This document shows positions 10,455 to 22,400 of a stretch of 64,000 bases of DNA, in pieces. The stretch covers positions 186,001 through 250,000 of the forward strand of contig JAGKQI010000086.1 in NCBI GenBank assembly GCA_018806915.1, in the 5' to 3' direction. This DNA is from Phytophthora colocasiae (Eukaryota > Oomycota > Peronosporomycetes > Peronosporales > Peronosporaceae). The first letter of the stretch is position 1. Each line of letters starts with the position of its first letter. The translations under genes and the position numbers were made by a program. A model generated the notes under the pieces. The model ran no database searches, was not told the DNA's origin, and saw only the letters and a program-made list of their open reading frames with translations.

Positions 10455-13372
10455 GTTCGCTGCCGGTGTACGAGAGTCACTCTGATAGTACTCGCTTGGA
10501 GTCTGGTGCGCCAATGTCTGAAGATCGAGGTAGCTCTCTGACGACTGATGCACCTGTGCCAAGTGTCATCGGGACCTCGCGTACGTCGGATGACCACTCG
10601 TCGGGACTCCAGACCTCTCGTGGAAGTTCCACAGACTCGTCGCTGATGTCCATGAGTCGAGGGGCGTCTGCACATATGCCGTTGTCTGTCGGAGGTCTGG
10701 CAATGATTGCCCAAGGTGCTGATGCCGGAGGAATGGTCGCCGGAGAGTCTATGGGAATCCACGTGACACGAACACTGATGCCGGTGAAGTCGGAGCCTGA
10801 AGACTTCGAGATGTTGGAAGAGAAGTCGGAGTTTCCAGAAGTGAAGTCCGAGAGACAGTTGTCTACCAGAAATTCTGTGCAAGATTCTGTTCACCGGACG
10901 CCGGAAGCCCCATCATCGTCCGTCTCGAGTCGTGGGAGAAGCCACCAGAGCAGGCACCAGAGTCTGAAGAGCGAGGATCACCAGAAAATGTCTTCCAGAC
11001 GCCTGAGTTCCGTTGCGTCAAGCCACACACGAAGTTCCCAGAGATCAGGCCCAGCGCAGATCGAACTGAACGCTATGCGGCAGCAACAGGAATGGCAGCG
11101 TCGGATGGAACAGGAGCAGAAGGAATTTCTGGCCAGAGAACGTCTGGAATCCATGGAGCGTGAACGTCGACGTGAACAACGGGAACTTGATACGCGCCAG
11201 CAGATCCAGACACTTACCGACCGACTACTTGAGTCTGAGAGCGCCAGACTGGAAGCCCAGAGACGCGCGGATGACTTGGAAGAACGTCGGAGTCAAGCGT
11301 CAGAGTCCAAGCTCAAGTACCATTCGAAATCGTCTGAGAGACAGGTGTCCGACGAACAAGTTTCTGGTGAACAGTTTTCCGACGTACAGCGTCTGGAGAC
11401 CGAGTTTGCAGATCGCTGGAAACAACGGGAAGCCGAGGCCGAAGCCGAACGTGCGCGTTGGGCAGACGAGCTGAAACGTGACTGGATTTCGCAAATGGAG
11501 ACCTTACGACAGCGGGTGCACGACGTGGAGTCGGAGCGCGACAGGGAGCGGGAAAGTTCCCAGAACATGCAGCGTTTCCAGGCCGCAGAATTGAGGAACC
11601 TTCGTGCAACATTGTCCCAAGTTCAAGGGGTCGCCCACCCTGAAGTAGCAACTTCAAGTCGGATCTCCGGTGAACATGACCCTAAACCGGCAACCGGACT
11701 TCTGGTGAACAGTCGGGATACGGGAGATTGCACACCTGGGGTTAGGGGATCAGAAGGAGTCGCCAGTAGGGGTAGGGTTACACCCATTAAAACGACGGAG
11801 GCCTTCCATACGCCTCTTCCCCTACGGAGATCGACCGAAACCAAGCGCGCGAAGGCTAGAAGGCATGGCGCGGCCACCGCGGCCGCTACGACGACCCAGA
11901 CGGCTCAAGCGGCTCCCCTGACCGAGGTCAAGACCGAAGGAAGGCGCCCAGCGACTCCCAGGCGCGATGGACACCGGAAACCGAGTGAAAGACGCTCCGA
12001 AGATGGTCGGGACGCTCCGCGAAAGCCTGGAAGACGCAGGAATGATCCCGATCCGGGCGGAAGCTCCAGCGATTCAAGCTCGGACTCAAGTGATTCGTCT
12101 TCTGATGACTTGGATCCTCCGGAGGTGGTCAACCTGACTTCTGCATCCCAGGGACAAGCTGGAGCGACCCTGCTGACCATGAGGCCCTTTATAAACTCCA
12201 GTATCATCGGAGAATTTGATCCCCGGGCGACACTACGGGAGCGTGTTCACTGGTGGGAGCGCTTCGTGAACGTGGCATCTCAGGGAGCGTGGACGAATAA
12301 GACCCGCATACAGGAACTCAAGCTGAAGCTCCCGGTGTCTGCCAGAGATTGGTTCAACCAGCTCCCGAAAAGTGTTTCCCGTGACTGGAAGGAATTGTCA
12401 TCGGAGTTTCGCAGGCGCTATTGCAAGGCCCGGTCATCATACTCCGAGAGATATTTCACGATGGAAATGAAGAGTTCCGAGACTCCGTTGGACTTCTTCT
12501 ATCGCCTGAACTCGGCCGCCGGAAAAGCTGAGGTGGACTTCAGAAAATCCTCCAGACGCCTGGAGAAACATGTCCTGAGGTACATCACCAAGCTGAAGGA
12601 CGAGCGTCTGAAGATCGCGTTACAAGGCCGGAAGTTCAGGAGTATCTCGGACTTGGAATATGCTCTGCAACAGGACGAGGATGTCTGGCGAACTGCTGAT
12701 CAAGACACTACGACCACCAGACATCGGGATTTCCGAGCGGACAATCTCCCACGCGGACAGTTTAAACCAAAGCGTATGGGGAAGACTTACGTTGCCCGAG
12801 AAGCAGACCCGGATGCCTCTGACGGTGTCGACGCGGATACCAGAACTCAAGAAAAGGATACCAGAGCCTCGTCGTCAGAACATGATCGCGAGACGTCTGG
12901 TGTACAATCTTCGTCTGGTGTACAATCTGCCTCTCAGGCGCCTGGTAGTGCTGACTGGACTCAGACTCTGACAAACGAAGTTTATCGGGTCATGGACAAC
13001 ATGGGATGGCGACCGCCGCCCCAGTCTCCCCGAGGATCGTCAGGTCAAGACTTCCAGCAGACACGGCGCGATAACCCTGACTACTGGAACAAGTTCTGCG
13101 AGAAGTGTCGCCGCTCGGGTCACTCTGAAGAGAACTGTTGGAGAGACATTGTCTGTGACAGATGTCAGGAGAAGGGTCACCCGAGCAGGATGTGCCGAGT
13201 ACCGCCGTGTGAGGTTTGCGGAAAGGTGCACTCTGGGAGACCATGCGAAGACATCAAGACTCTGGAATCCCTCAAGAAACTAGCCCGTCAAGGTACACTG
13301 AAGGACCTGCCGGATCACCTACTGGAGAGACTCCTGGGTGACGAGGCTGACTCTGGGAAACAGTTAAACTAG
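10376..13372 (+). CDS. Gag with long coiled coil, capsid domain and zinc knuckles, element B
   Basis: An unusually long Gag (about 1000 residues). After a Ser/Thr-rich start comes a highly charged helix (about 11060-11590: QEWQRRMEQEQKEFLARERL, then LLESESARLEAQRRADDLEE) predicted to form a coiled coil. A basic, proline-containing region and a Ser/Asp stretch follow (SSDSSSDSSDSSSDD), then the gag capsid domain (REDVHWWERFVNVAS-like at 12240; ARDWFNQLPKSVSRDWKELS) and three Cys motifs: CEKCRRSGHSEENC, CDRCQEKGHPSRMC and CEVCGKVHSGRPC. It ends KQLN-TAG at the frameshift site. The true start is probably at 9804, upstream of an indel. Confidence 0.82.
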   Translation, partial: FRRVQQWRTAAVQASATPSALSTPSLSSLPVYESHSDSTRLESGAPMSEDRGSSLTTDAPVPSVIGTSRTSDDHSSGLQTSRGSSTDSSLMSMSRGASAHMPLSVGGLAMIAQGADAGGMVAGESMGIHVTRTLMPVKSEPEDFEMLEEKSEFPEVKSERQLSTRNSVQDSVHRTPEAPSSSVSSRGRSHQSRHQSLKSEDHQKMSSRRLSSVASSHTRSSQRSGPAQIELNAMRQQQEWQRRMEQEQKEFLARERLESMERERRREQRELDTRQQIQTLTDRLLESESARLEAQRRADDLEERRSQASESKLKYHSKSSERQVSDEQVSGEQFSDVQRLETEFADRWKQREAEAEAERARWADELKRDWISQMETLRQRVHDVESERDRERESSQNMQRFQAAELRNLRATLSQVQGVAHPEVATSSRISGEHDPKPATGLLVNSRDTGDCTPGVRGSEGVASRGRVTPIKTTEAFHTPLPLRRSTETKRAKARRHGAATAAATTTQTAQAAPLTEVKTEGRRPATPRRDGHRKPSERRSEDGRDAPRKPGRRRNDPDPGGSSSDSSSDSSDSSSDDLDPPEVVNLTSASQGQAGATLLTMRPFINSSIIGEFDPRATLRERVHWWERFVNVASQGAWTNKTRIQELKLKLPVSARDWFNQLPKSVSRDWKELSSEFRRRYCKARSSYSERYFTMEMKSSETPLDFFYRLNSAAGKAEVDFRKSSRRLEKHVLRYITKLKDERLKIALQGRKFRSISDLEYALQQDEDVWRTADQDTTTTRHRDFRADNLPRGQFKPKRMGKTYVAREADPDASDGVDADTRTQEKDTRASSSEHDRETSGVQSSSGVQSASQAPGSADWTQTLTNEVYRVMDNMGWRPPPQSPRGSSGQDFQQTRRDNPDYWNKFCEKCRRSGHSEENCWRDIVCDRCQEKGHPSRMCRVPPCEVCGKVHSGRPCEDIKTLESLKKLARQGTLKDLPDHLLERLLGDEADSGKQLN

Positions 13373-13408
13373 CAAGCCCGTCGGATGGGGATCCGAAACG
13401 CGCCGGGC
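13363..13408 (+). promoter_or_regulatory. -1 ribosomal frameshift signal between gag and pol, element B
   Basis: GTTAAAC at 13363-13369 is read as G-TTA-AAC in gag and is followed at once by TAG (13370-13372). The -1 frame (GTT-AAA-CTA-GCA) is open into the protease. A 6-nt spacer leads to a stacked hairpin: GCCCG 13376-13380 with CGGGC 13404-13408, and TCGGAT 13381-13386 with ATCCGA 13391-13396, loop GGGG, with a 7-nt bulge. Same heptamer and stop as element A, with a different hairpin sequence. Confidence 0.8.
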
Positions 13409-13947
13409 AAGGCACACCCCCAGAGTTATGTGTTCTAGTGTACGTAGGACCGGAGCTGAAAACAACCCAACCTAAAAATCAACATTGCATGACCGCTTTA
13501 GCTCAAGAATCAGCCATGTCTTCAGAAATTCCGCGTCTGAGAGACAGTTCATCGGACTTTCCGAGAGACAATGAACCGCCTCTGGACGACACAATCCAGT
13601 TTCGTCTGAAAGACGGGGAATGTTATGGCTGGTGGGAGGATCACTACCCTGATCCTGCAAAGCGTGATGTGGTTATGGTGCATGGCGCTGTCAATGATCA
13701 TCGGACCAAGATTCTCCTGGACACCGGTGCGACTATCAACATCCTGAGTTACGACTTTGCGCGTAAGCTCGGACTCAGGCTCAAGTCACACAAACAAACA
13801 AGAGTGTCTGGGATGGGAGGAGTTCCGACGTACATTGGTGCCAGTGCTGAGATCAAGCTGACTCTCGGACCGAGAGTGGTTTACATTGTTGATGCTATTG
13901 GGAATGGGATTCATGTTCGCTGCTGGTCTGAGGATCAGCGTCCGTGA
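13369..13947 (+). pseudogene. Retropepsin-like protease, element B
   Basis: Entered by the -1 shift. The catalytic motif is TKILLDTGATINILSYDFAR (about 13706-13760), followed by a flap-like region (GMGGVPTYIGASAEIKLTLG). Compared with element A, the segment between VVYIVD and the second motif LLGMGFMFAAGL is shortened and the frame changes near 13890, so B has lost about a dozen codons (A has VWVGEDLPPDCD here). The protease is therefore probably inactive in this copy. Confidence 0.82.
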
Positions 13948-16900
13948 GGGACTGGTATCTATGCCAGACGAAGTCGTGGTGATGATGTGCAGCTGGGAGC
14001 CCGGTGATCATATCGGCAGGAACAGGTCCATCAGACCAAGTGAAGCTGTACTTCTGAGACCTGGTGAAGAATTTGTTGTTCGCATTGATTATGGTCCGAC
14101 GAACCCGCAACGAGAAGTCGTGTGGGCGGGACGTGGAGACCGTTGGGTGACTCAGCTAATTTATGCAGCCCAGTCATGGCCTGTGGCGGTGCGCGTGGTG
14201 AACATTTCTGACAAGAATACGTGGGTGAATGAATTTTCTGACGTTGCAAGGATTGTGGAGTATGGATTTTTCCCACGACATGGTCGCTTTGTACGGCCAG
14301 GCTCTGCAGCCTATCGTGACTGGGAAGTTTTGATCCTGGAGAACACTCCGTCACCAGAGACGAAGAGACGTCTGAAGGCCGAAGCTGACTTGGAGGATTT
14401 GATACCTCAGCCTCCATGTGTGGATCATCCGGTATACCCGTGGCCCACTAAGATCTTACAGCGCCCAAGGCTGGACAATTCTCGAGTACAGTTTGTGAGG
14501 CCTACTTCGGTCCCACGAACAAAACGAGTTCGTTTCGCTTTGGATGTGGCTACGCAGACAGATGACTGGGTGGATGCCGGAAAAGAGGAGACCCGAGATA
14601 CCGCTGTGGACACCGGAGATCTGGGATTGTCATCAGAGAAAATGACTCCGAAAGACTCTGGAACCACGTCTGAAATTCCGAGTAACATGGTCGAGGATGA
14701 AGTCACCCTGAGTGTTTCTGGTGAACTGTCCATGGGGGATGAGGATCCGACAGACTGTTCATGGGACATCCCAATCCAGAGTATGCCAGGCACCCCTGTA
14801 AAAAAGCTCCTAGCCGAGTACGAGCGGTGCATGCGAGTCACGAATGAGGAATTGGATCTGGAACCCGGTGTCTACATTCGGGAAGGAACAGAGCTGCTCT
14901 CTCAATTACGTGACCAACTGGTTATGCTGCCTGAATTGGAAGATCTGACTCCCGAATGCGATATCGACAAGGCTGACGTCGGAGTACCCGGGAAAACAAC
15001 GCCGGAGATGGAGAAGAAACTCAGGGACATTCTGAAGTATCATCGGAAAATCTTTCTGGGAGACGGCAACGCCGCACCTGCCCCGGCAAGGGGCGTGGTC
15101 TGTGACTTGGACGTGGGAGACGCTAAACCTGTTGCCCAACGTCCGAGGTCCGTTGCCCCTCACCTGATGATCAAGGTGTACGAACTTCTGAAGAAACTCC
15201 TGGAGACCGGACTCATCGAATACTCGACTTCGCCTTGGGCATCACCAATTGTGATTGTCCTCAAGAAGAATGGTGTGGATATACGCATGTGTATTGATTA
15301 TCGAGTGGTGAATGGTTTTATCCAGTTGTCGCGTTATCCGTTGCCCCTGATAGACGATCTGTTGATTGGTTTTGAGGCAGCACTGTGGTTTATGAGTCTG
15401 GATATGGCGAGTGGTTTTTGGGCCATTCGAATGACGGAGCGTGCAAGGCTGATCTCAGCGTTCATCTGCCCATTTGGACATTTCCAGTGGGTAAGAATGC
15501 CCTTCGGTCTGAAGAACGCCCCTCTGGTATACCAGGCTATGCTGGATAACTGTCTGTGGGGGTTCGTGCGATTGCCACCTGAAGAGGAAACTGAGGTTGA
15601 CTCCGATGTGCTGGAATTCCTGAAGTTAGAACCCCAGAACTCTGACGTACATGGTCTGATGTCTGGTGAACAACTTCAGAACTCTGATGAACACATGCCA
15701 GAGGTTCCGGTGCTCACCGACCAAATGACTGTCTTTCAGAGGAACATCCCAGTCCCGTCCTTCATGGGACCGGTACTCGGTCGAAGTTCCTACATTGACG
15801 ACATTGCTCATGGGGCGCCCACCTGGGATCAACTTTGTGAAGACTTGAACGCCTTGCTTTTCAGACTCAGATACTGGAACATTTCTGTGAGCCTGCCCAA
15901 GAGCGAGTTCGGGAAGCTGACGATTCCTTATCTGTCGCATGAGATCAGTGCTGAAGGACTGAGAGCCACGGCGAAGATCGTCAAGGGAGTGGAAGAATTG
16001 CCGTTCCCGTCGACACTCAAGGGAGTACAGAGTTTCATGGGAAGTCTGAATTATTACAACAAGTTCATCGAAGACTTACCGGTGATCGCTGCTGTGCTCT
16101 ACGAGTTGTCTGATGAACAGATTCGTGCTGGTCGAGATTTGGCTCGAGCTAAGGAAGCCTTTGAGATTCTCAAGCGCAAGATTGTCTCGACACCGCTCCT
16201 CAGACACCCAGATCGCACCAGACCTTTCGTCATTATACCTCATGCGAACCCGTGGGCTGCTTCAGCCGTCTTGGGACAGGAGTACGATGGAGTGATACAC
16301 CCCGTACGGTTCACTGGACGTGTGCTGAATGAGGCAGAACTCCGGTATCACATCGCAGAGAAGGAGGTCATCGCGATTCTCAGGGTTCTGGAGAACTTTC
16401 GGGCTCTGGTAAACACGAGTCCCGTGATCACGGTGTACACCAGACATTCGGTGTTGAAATGGCTCCTGTCATCCAGTTCGGCTGACGGTCGGAACGTGAA
16501 GTGGGGATTGAAGTTGTCACACTGGAATTTGGAGATTCGCAGGATCCAGCGAGATGAAGATGGTCTCCCGGCTATTCTTGGAGCGGGCATCACACCCCGT
16601 GAACACCTCGATGAGGTCTCTGAAAACCTCATCCCCGTCAAGGGGCGAGTCAAACCTCCAGCACCCATTAGCGTGGAGATGCTAGAGGCTGATTACCGAG
16701 GTTGTGTTCTAAGTTTTGATGGTGCCGCCAAGACATCCACTCGCCTGGGAAGCTGCGGATGTGTGCTCTGGGAGCTCCCGGGGTGGAACATCCTGGAAGC
16801 CCAAGGGTTCGCTCTGAAAGACGTCACTGTGAATGACTCAGAGTACTGTGGTCTGATCAATGGATTGAAGTTAGCTTTGGAACGTGGCATCCGAGACTTG

Positions 16901-18571
16901 GTGGTTGTCGGAGACTCTCGTATCGCTATCCAGCAAGCTCAAGGACTGATCAATTGTAATCAGCCGAACCTGCAGCGGAAATTGGCCGAGTTTGAGTCTC
17001 TGAAAATCAAGTTCCAGTCTCTGAAGCTAGTGCACGTGAAGCGTGAGTTCAATCAAGCAGCGGACTATTTGACGTCCAAGACTCTTGTTCTTGGCGAGTC
17101 CTGGCAGGTCCAAGACCCTGACGAACTGACTCATCTGAGACTGGTGTCCAAGATTCCAGAGAAGTTGATGAAGCCTCCCGAAGGGGTGTCTTCTGAAGCC
17201 CCGGATGATGTTCACCAGACCTCTGGTGAACACGATTGTACACCGGAGATGGATGACCCAGGGCCAGAGTCTGCGCCCCTGCCTCATGCTGCCAAGGTGC
17301 TTGTTGCCATCACTCGTGCACGCAATCAAGAAGAAGCAAACCTACCAGATGACGTAGAGGCTCGTGAACCTATGGGCCCACTGGAGTTTCAGGAAGAACG
17401 CTGGCGGAGGATCAAAGCTCACCAGACTCAAGATGTTCATCTGGCAGAACTCATCAAGTTTCTTAAGGGGGACGTGGGAGATCTACCACGACCCCGAGTG
17501 AGGAAGCTGGCCAGGATTGCCGATGATTTCATCTTGGATTCCAGAGGCGTTTTGTACCGCCTCAGCCGTGCTACCAGGGAACGTCCGAGAGACATGGTCG
17601 ATGAACTCAGACTTGTGGTTCCCAGAGACTTGCATGCCGATATGCTGCACTATGCTCATGGGGATTACCAGGGTGCTCACCAGGGAATCAAACGTACGTT
17701 CGAGAAGCTGAGCTCCGAGTTCTACTGGATTGGTATGTACGCTGATGTGGAAAGGTTCGTCAAGGAGTGTATGGACTGTGCAAGTGGCAAGGGGCGTCCC
17801 CCGAATCCTGGACCGTCGCCCGGCAACATCGAACCCAATCGACCTTTTGAGGTGGTGTCCATGGATTTCGTGACGCACATGCCAAAGTCCGCCAGAGGAA
17901 ACACGTTCCTGTTGTTGTTCCAAGACATGTTCTCAGGATATGTGATGTGCAAGCCTATGAGTATTACTACGGCTCAAGATGTCGCTGAGGCCTACGAGGA
18001 ACGTGTCTTCCGGAATTTCGGAGCTAGCTCCCTGATACGCCATGATCAGGACCCTCGGTTCATGAGTGAAGTGTTCAGGTGTTTCCGGGATCTCCTGGGA
18101 AGCAGACAACGGGCGGCTCTGGCGTACCGTCCCCAGGCAAATGGCCAACAAGAACGGTCTGTTTAGACGGTCGTGCGCGCCATCAAGGCCTACATCGCCG
18201 AAGCTGATCAGAGTGACTGGGACGACCACGCCGAGCGTCTGATGTTCGCATTGAATACTTCCTTTGATGCGACCCGTCTGGAAACACCTTTCTTTCTGGT
18301 GCACGGATGGGATGCTCATGGGACTGTGTCCGCAATGCTTGGTCCAAAGCCTTCTGGTGTACAAGAGCGCACTGCTTATGAGTGGCGTCGGAAGATGCAA
18401 CGAGATTACAGCTACGCTCAAGCCTGTGCTGAAGAACTTCAGAAGAAGGCCAAGCGGGAGCGTTCTGAAGAACAGACTCGAAAGTGGAAGGAGTTGTCGG
18501 AACGTCTGAAGTCCGGATTTGCCGTCGGTGATGCCGTGTGGTTATACATCCCCAAGGTACAAACGGGTTGA
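13886..18571 (+). pseudogene. Pol: RT, degenerate RNase H, Archaea-like RNase H and integrase, element B
   Basis: Domains in order: linker; RT at about 15100-16100 with CIDYRVVNGF, MSLDMASGFW, VRMPFGLKNAPLVYQ and active site RSSYIDDIAHG; a Gypsy RNase H lacking catalytic Asp residues (FVIIPHANPWAASAVL; VYTRHSVLKWLL); a second RNase H at about 16690-17085 with VLSFDGAAK, NDSEYCGL, VGDSRIAIQQ and NQAADYL; and integrase with the H2C2 domain near 17650-17790, then Asp in SMDFVTHMP, Asp in RHDQDPRFMS and Glu in NGQQERSV. A single TAG at 18164 interrupts the frame where CAG is expected; reading then continues to 18571. RT active site YIDD is intact. Confidence 0.9.
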
Positions 18572-19041
18572 GTCGGAAACTCGCACACATGTGGCATGGC
18601 CCTTTCCGGATTGAAGAGATGTTGGATGATTTTCGTGTGAAACTGAAGGTTGAGGATACCGGGTATCGGGTGAACCCCTGGGTTCATATAAGTCGCCTGA
18701 AGCCGAGAGCCTTGTTTCCCAGAAGACCGACTGTGGAACTCGATGTCCGCGAGGATGATGACTTTGATGCAGCACTGTTACCAGAAGACAGTTGGGAGCC
18801 CGACACCGAGAATGATGAATACGAAGTGGAAAAGATACTTGACACTCGGTGGAGCAAACGTACCAGGACCTCCAAGAGACTTCGCGAATACCTGGTCAAG
18901 TGGAAGGGGTACGACGAGACAGAGTGGCTACCCTTGTCAAAGCTGAACTGTGGCGCTTTACTGTATGAGTTCAATCAGAGCGCACGAGCGCGAGCTCGTT
19001 TCCAAGCAATGCAAGCTGGAGACGATCACCCCAGAGTTTAA
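18538..19041 (+). pseudogene. Integrase C-terminus and chromodomain, element B
   Basis: After a one-base loss near 18565 (the prior frame hits TGA), the frame reads LAHMWHGPFRIEEMLDDF and NPWVHISRLKPRALFP, the usual integrase C-terminal fold, followed by a chromodomain at about 18820-18990: DEYEVEKILDTRW, LREYLVKWKGYDETEWLPLS. Chromodomains bind methylated histone tails and direct insertion to heterochromatin. Tyr-Glu-Val at the start and the Trp-Lys-Gly-Tyr segment are present. Stop TAA at 19039-19041. Confidence 0.88.
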
Positions 19042-19424
19042 ACTCTAACCTATTCTGAAAACTCTGGTGAACAGTGATGTTCACCAGACGATGTATTTCA
19101 GAGATGAAGGTGTCTGAGAGACATGTCTTTCGGAAATGTGATTTCGGGGATACATGACTCCCAGAGATGGTGATTGTTATGTGAATTTGTATGGGGATGA
19201 TTTTGTGATTGTGTGTTTATGATGGAATTTTACGAGTGAATTATGATGATGCTACGAGAAGAAGATTACTGATCGACATATGAGGATGTTAAAGGAGAAG
19301 GTCGTCGGGGAACTATATTTGGAATTGTTACTACGCTACGATATGCAGACGACTAAGTTGTTCTGGAAGAAGAAGTGTAGTTCCCCGGAGATGTCGCGAA
19401 GAGTACACCGGACTTCTGGCGTAC
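19042..19424. other. Spacer between convergent pol and antisense ORF, element B
   Basis: No coding frame supported. It holds several copies of the B word in both directions, for example TCTGGTGAACA near 19061 followed by TGTTCACCAGA near 19078, which form an inverted pair. It should contain the 3' end signal of the antisense transcript, but none is clear. Confidence 0.5.
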
Positions 19425-22400
19425 TTACTTCAGAGAGACAGGATTTTCGGCGCGTTCAGCGGGCGTCAGAGCTTGTTTCCGGAGATCGGATGGCACGAAT
19501 TCCATCCAGTCCTTGTCGGAAGACGCTGTGGCCCACTGCGTGCGCGCCGGTTCCGCTGAGTCGATAGCTTCGAGTTGCTTGCGCAAGCTCAGGCACTTGG
19601 GACCTCCGATGTCACGTGCACGTGGGTCCTGCCAGATCCATGGACAATATTTGTCCGGGACCTTCCAGATACCGGGCTCGAACATGAGCGTCTCCGGGAA
19701 ATCCTTGTGCTTCAGAATCTTGGATACTGTCCCTCGATATTGGCGCAGTAAAGATGCACGTCGGAGCCCACGTTCCTTGTGCTGTTCACCGGACAGCAGG
19801 TCCTCGTCGGGGTCCATGATCACCCAGTGAGTGCGTTCCCACAGCGCTTGGGCGTGCTTGCGCATGAGAGACGCGAGTTCTTCGATGTCCGCCTGAACCA
19901 AGGGACAGAGGTCTTCACGCCGGTGAAAGTACAGCTCGGTCCGACGGTTCTGGTACATGACGTCCCAGGGCGCTGGCACTTCGTCCAGCAGGGCTTGATA
20001 TTTCTTGGAGCTCCAGCGTTTCTTCAGACGTGCCAGACTGTGTCTGTGGGGCTCGAAGTCTGGGAACCCTGGAGTCTGCCCGATGGACGTCTTGGTGTCA
20101 CTTGTCGGCTGGACCGGAATGCCGTAGTACAGCCAGGAAGAACAATGTGTGTCCGGGGCCTCGATTGTCAGCAGCTCCTTCGGTGTCAGCGACTTGTACG
20201 ACTTGGACACCAGACTTGACTTCCGGAGTTTACCAGAAGGTCGCTTGCCCGAAGAACTCTTAGACGACTTGGAGTCTTGAGACTTCTTGTCCTGGGAACT
20301 TGACTTGGGCGAACCACCGGACTTCTTGCTCTTGGGACTTGACGTGGAGGTGCCACCGGACTTCTGACTGCCTGACTTGGATCGAGATGCCTCGTGTACA
20401 CTACCCCGCTTGGATTTCTTGGTGGGGATTATCGGACCCGAGTCGTCTGAATCGCTGGACTCGTAGTCCCGTGGACGCTTGTTGCCGGCGTGCGAATGAT
20501 CATCAGACTCATCGTCGTCAGAGTCATCGCTGTTGCCGCTCGACTTTTCGTCGTCAGAACCACTGTCGCTAGACGCAGATTCTTGTTCACCAGACTCCTT
20601 GAAGTCCGGGTCCTTCTGAGGGTCATCCTCTGTAGACTCAGGCTCACTGATGGGATACGGGACGTGAGCGTCCAGTGCCTCCCAGACCGGTGGCTCCACA
20701 TCGTTCTTCTGAAGACGGCGCAGTTCCTCCTCAGCCATCTTGTAGTACGTCTCTGGGACGTACGAAGTCCACGGGGTCTGATTCAGCTTGCGCCAGTACA
20801 TCATGCTCACTAGCATTTTTACCAAGGGGCGCCCCGTGAACAGGCTGTGGGCGGGCTTGTCCGTGCGCAGCCACTTCATCGCTGTCTCGTAAGAAATGCC
20901 GGCGAGCAGAGCCAAGCGCAAGTCCGGACGAACTTCCTCCCAGACGACTCCAGGTGGTAACGTGGTGTGAACTGCGTCCTTGGACACCGGAGACTTGGCG
21001 TTCGCCGGACGCACCGAATCGATGCCAGGCGTGTAATTCTTGGGGCGATCCTGAGGGACACGAACCCGATGTTTCCCGGAGGGTCTGTTAGGCTTGAGTG
21101 GTGGAGAACCGGAAGATTTAGGTGACCTGGTGGGCGACCCAGACTTGTTCACCGGGCGAGTGCCCGATTTCACGGGGCCACCCGCATGTTCATCGGAGAC
21201 CTTCACACCACTGCCAGCACCCGTCAGATCCAGCACTTTGGCTGATTTCTTGGCCTCCGCAGCTTGATCGAAGCGAATTCTCGCCAGACGCTTGGAAAAG
21301 TCAGGAATTTCCGCCTTACGCTGATCCATTGCCGTCAAATTGATGATGGTGTCCCAGTCTTTAGGCGGCGCCTTGCCCTCTTGGAAGTTCACCAGAAGCT
21401 CCCGAAGACGCACCCAACTGCCGTTCAACTCCCCGTGTTCAAACAAGTACTCCAGGAAACTCCAGGAGTCTGTGGCTGTGGTCGTGGGGCGTGCCTTCAG
21501 CAGTCGGGCCTCCGCTTGAGAGTCCTCCAGGCGTTCTTCCAGGGCCGACTTCTCAGCTTCCAGGGCATCGATCTGGTCCTGATAGTGCGACGCGAGGTTC
21601 TTGGACTCCGCGTTTACACGATCTTCGGTCTCACCAGCAGTACGCCGGGCGTCCAGCACTTCATGACGCCAATACTGGCAATTGAAGACCCACTGACGCT
21701 TGAGATCTTCAGACTCGTTCTGGATAGCGGCCGTGTCCACCAGAGATGTGTTGCCCTAGGACTCAACTTGAAGTCGAAGCCGACGGTGAGCGCCGGCCAT
21801 CTGCTTCAGATAGCCGGATGTCTTGTACACCCGCTCAGCGAGACGCTGATGAGGGAGGTGCAGGAGGATTGCCGCCAATTCCCGGAGGACGTCAACAGAT
21901 CCCATGTGCGCCTCAAGACTCATGCGGTTACGACTGTCCACATGAGGAACGAGCATCTGACCTTCAGTGAAGTCAGGAATCACGCGTTCAAGCTCTGAGA
22001 TGTCGGCCGGCGTAAATCCCTCGAGGCCCACCAGATCGCCCGGCCCCCCGTATATGTTCGCTATGTGGTTGCCCACACGAAAGTCTTCAGCGAGCGCCGG
22101 AACGCCAACCAAGAATGGCTGTCCTTCAGGCGTTGGCTCGGGGTCCACCCAGTTAGAAGGGACGTCAGACTTCTCTTCGTCCAACGGTTGCTGTCCAGGG
22201 CCGAATAGATCGTCCACCTCGGTGGTAGAGAGGATGTGTGGCCCTCTGGGGAACGGGGCTGCGACGCCAGAAGAAAGACTCGCAGAAGCAGAAGCCATAG
22301 ATGTGTCCGGCATGTTCACGTGCCCATCGCCGTCAGCAGCATCAACGCCCTGCTTCGGAGCGGCGGACGCGCTCGACTGTGAGGCTGGGGCGCTAGAGCT

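Noticed and set aside
10274..10894. 206-aa minus-strand ORF opposite B gag
   Set aside because: His/Arg/Ser-rich shadow of the gag frame without any recognisable motif.
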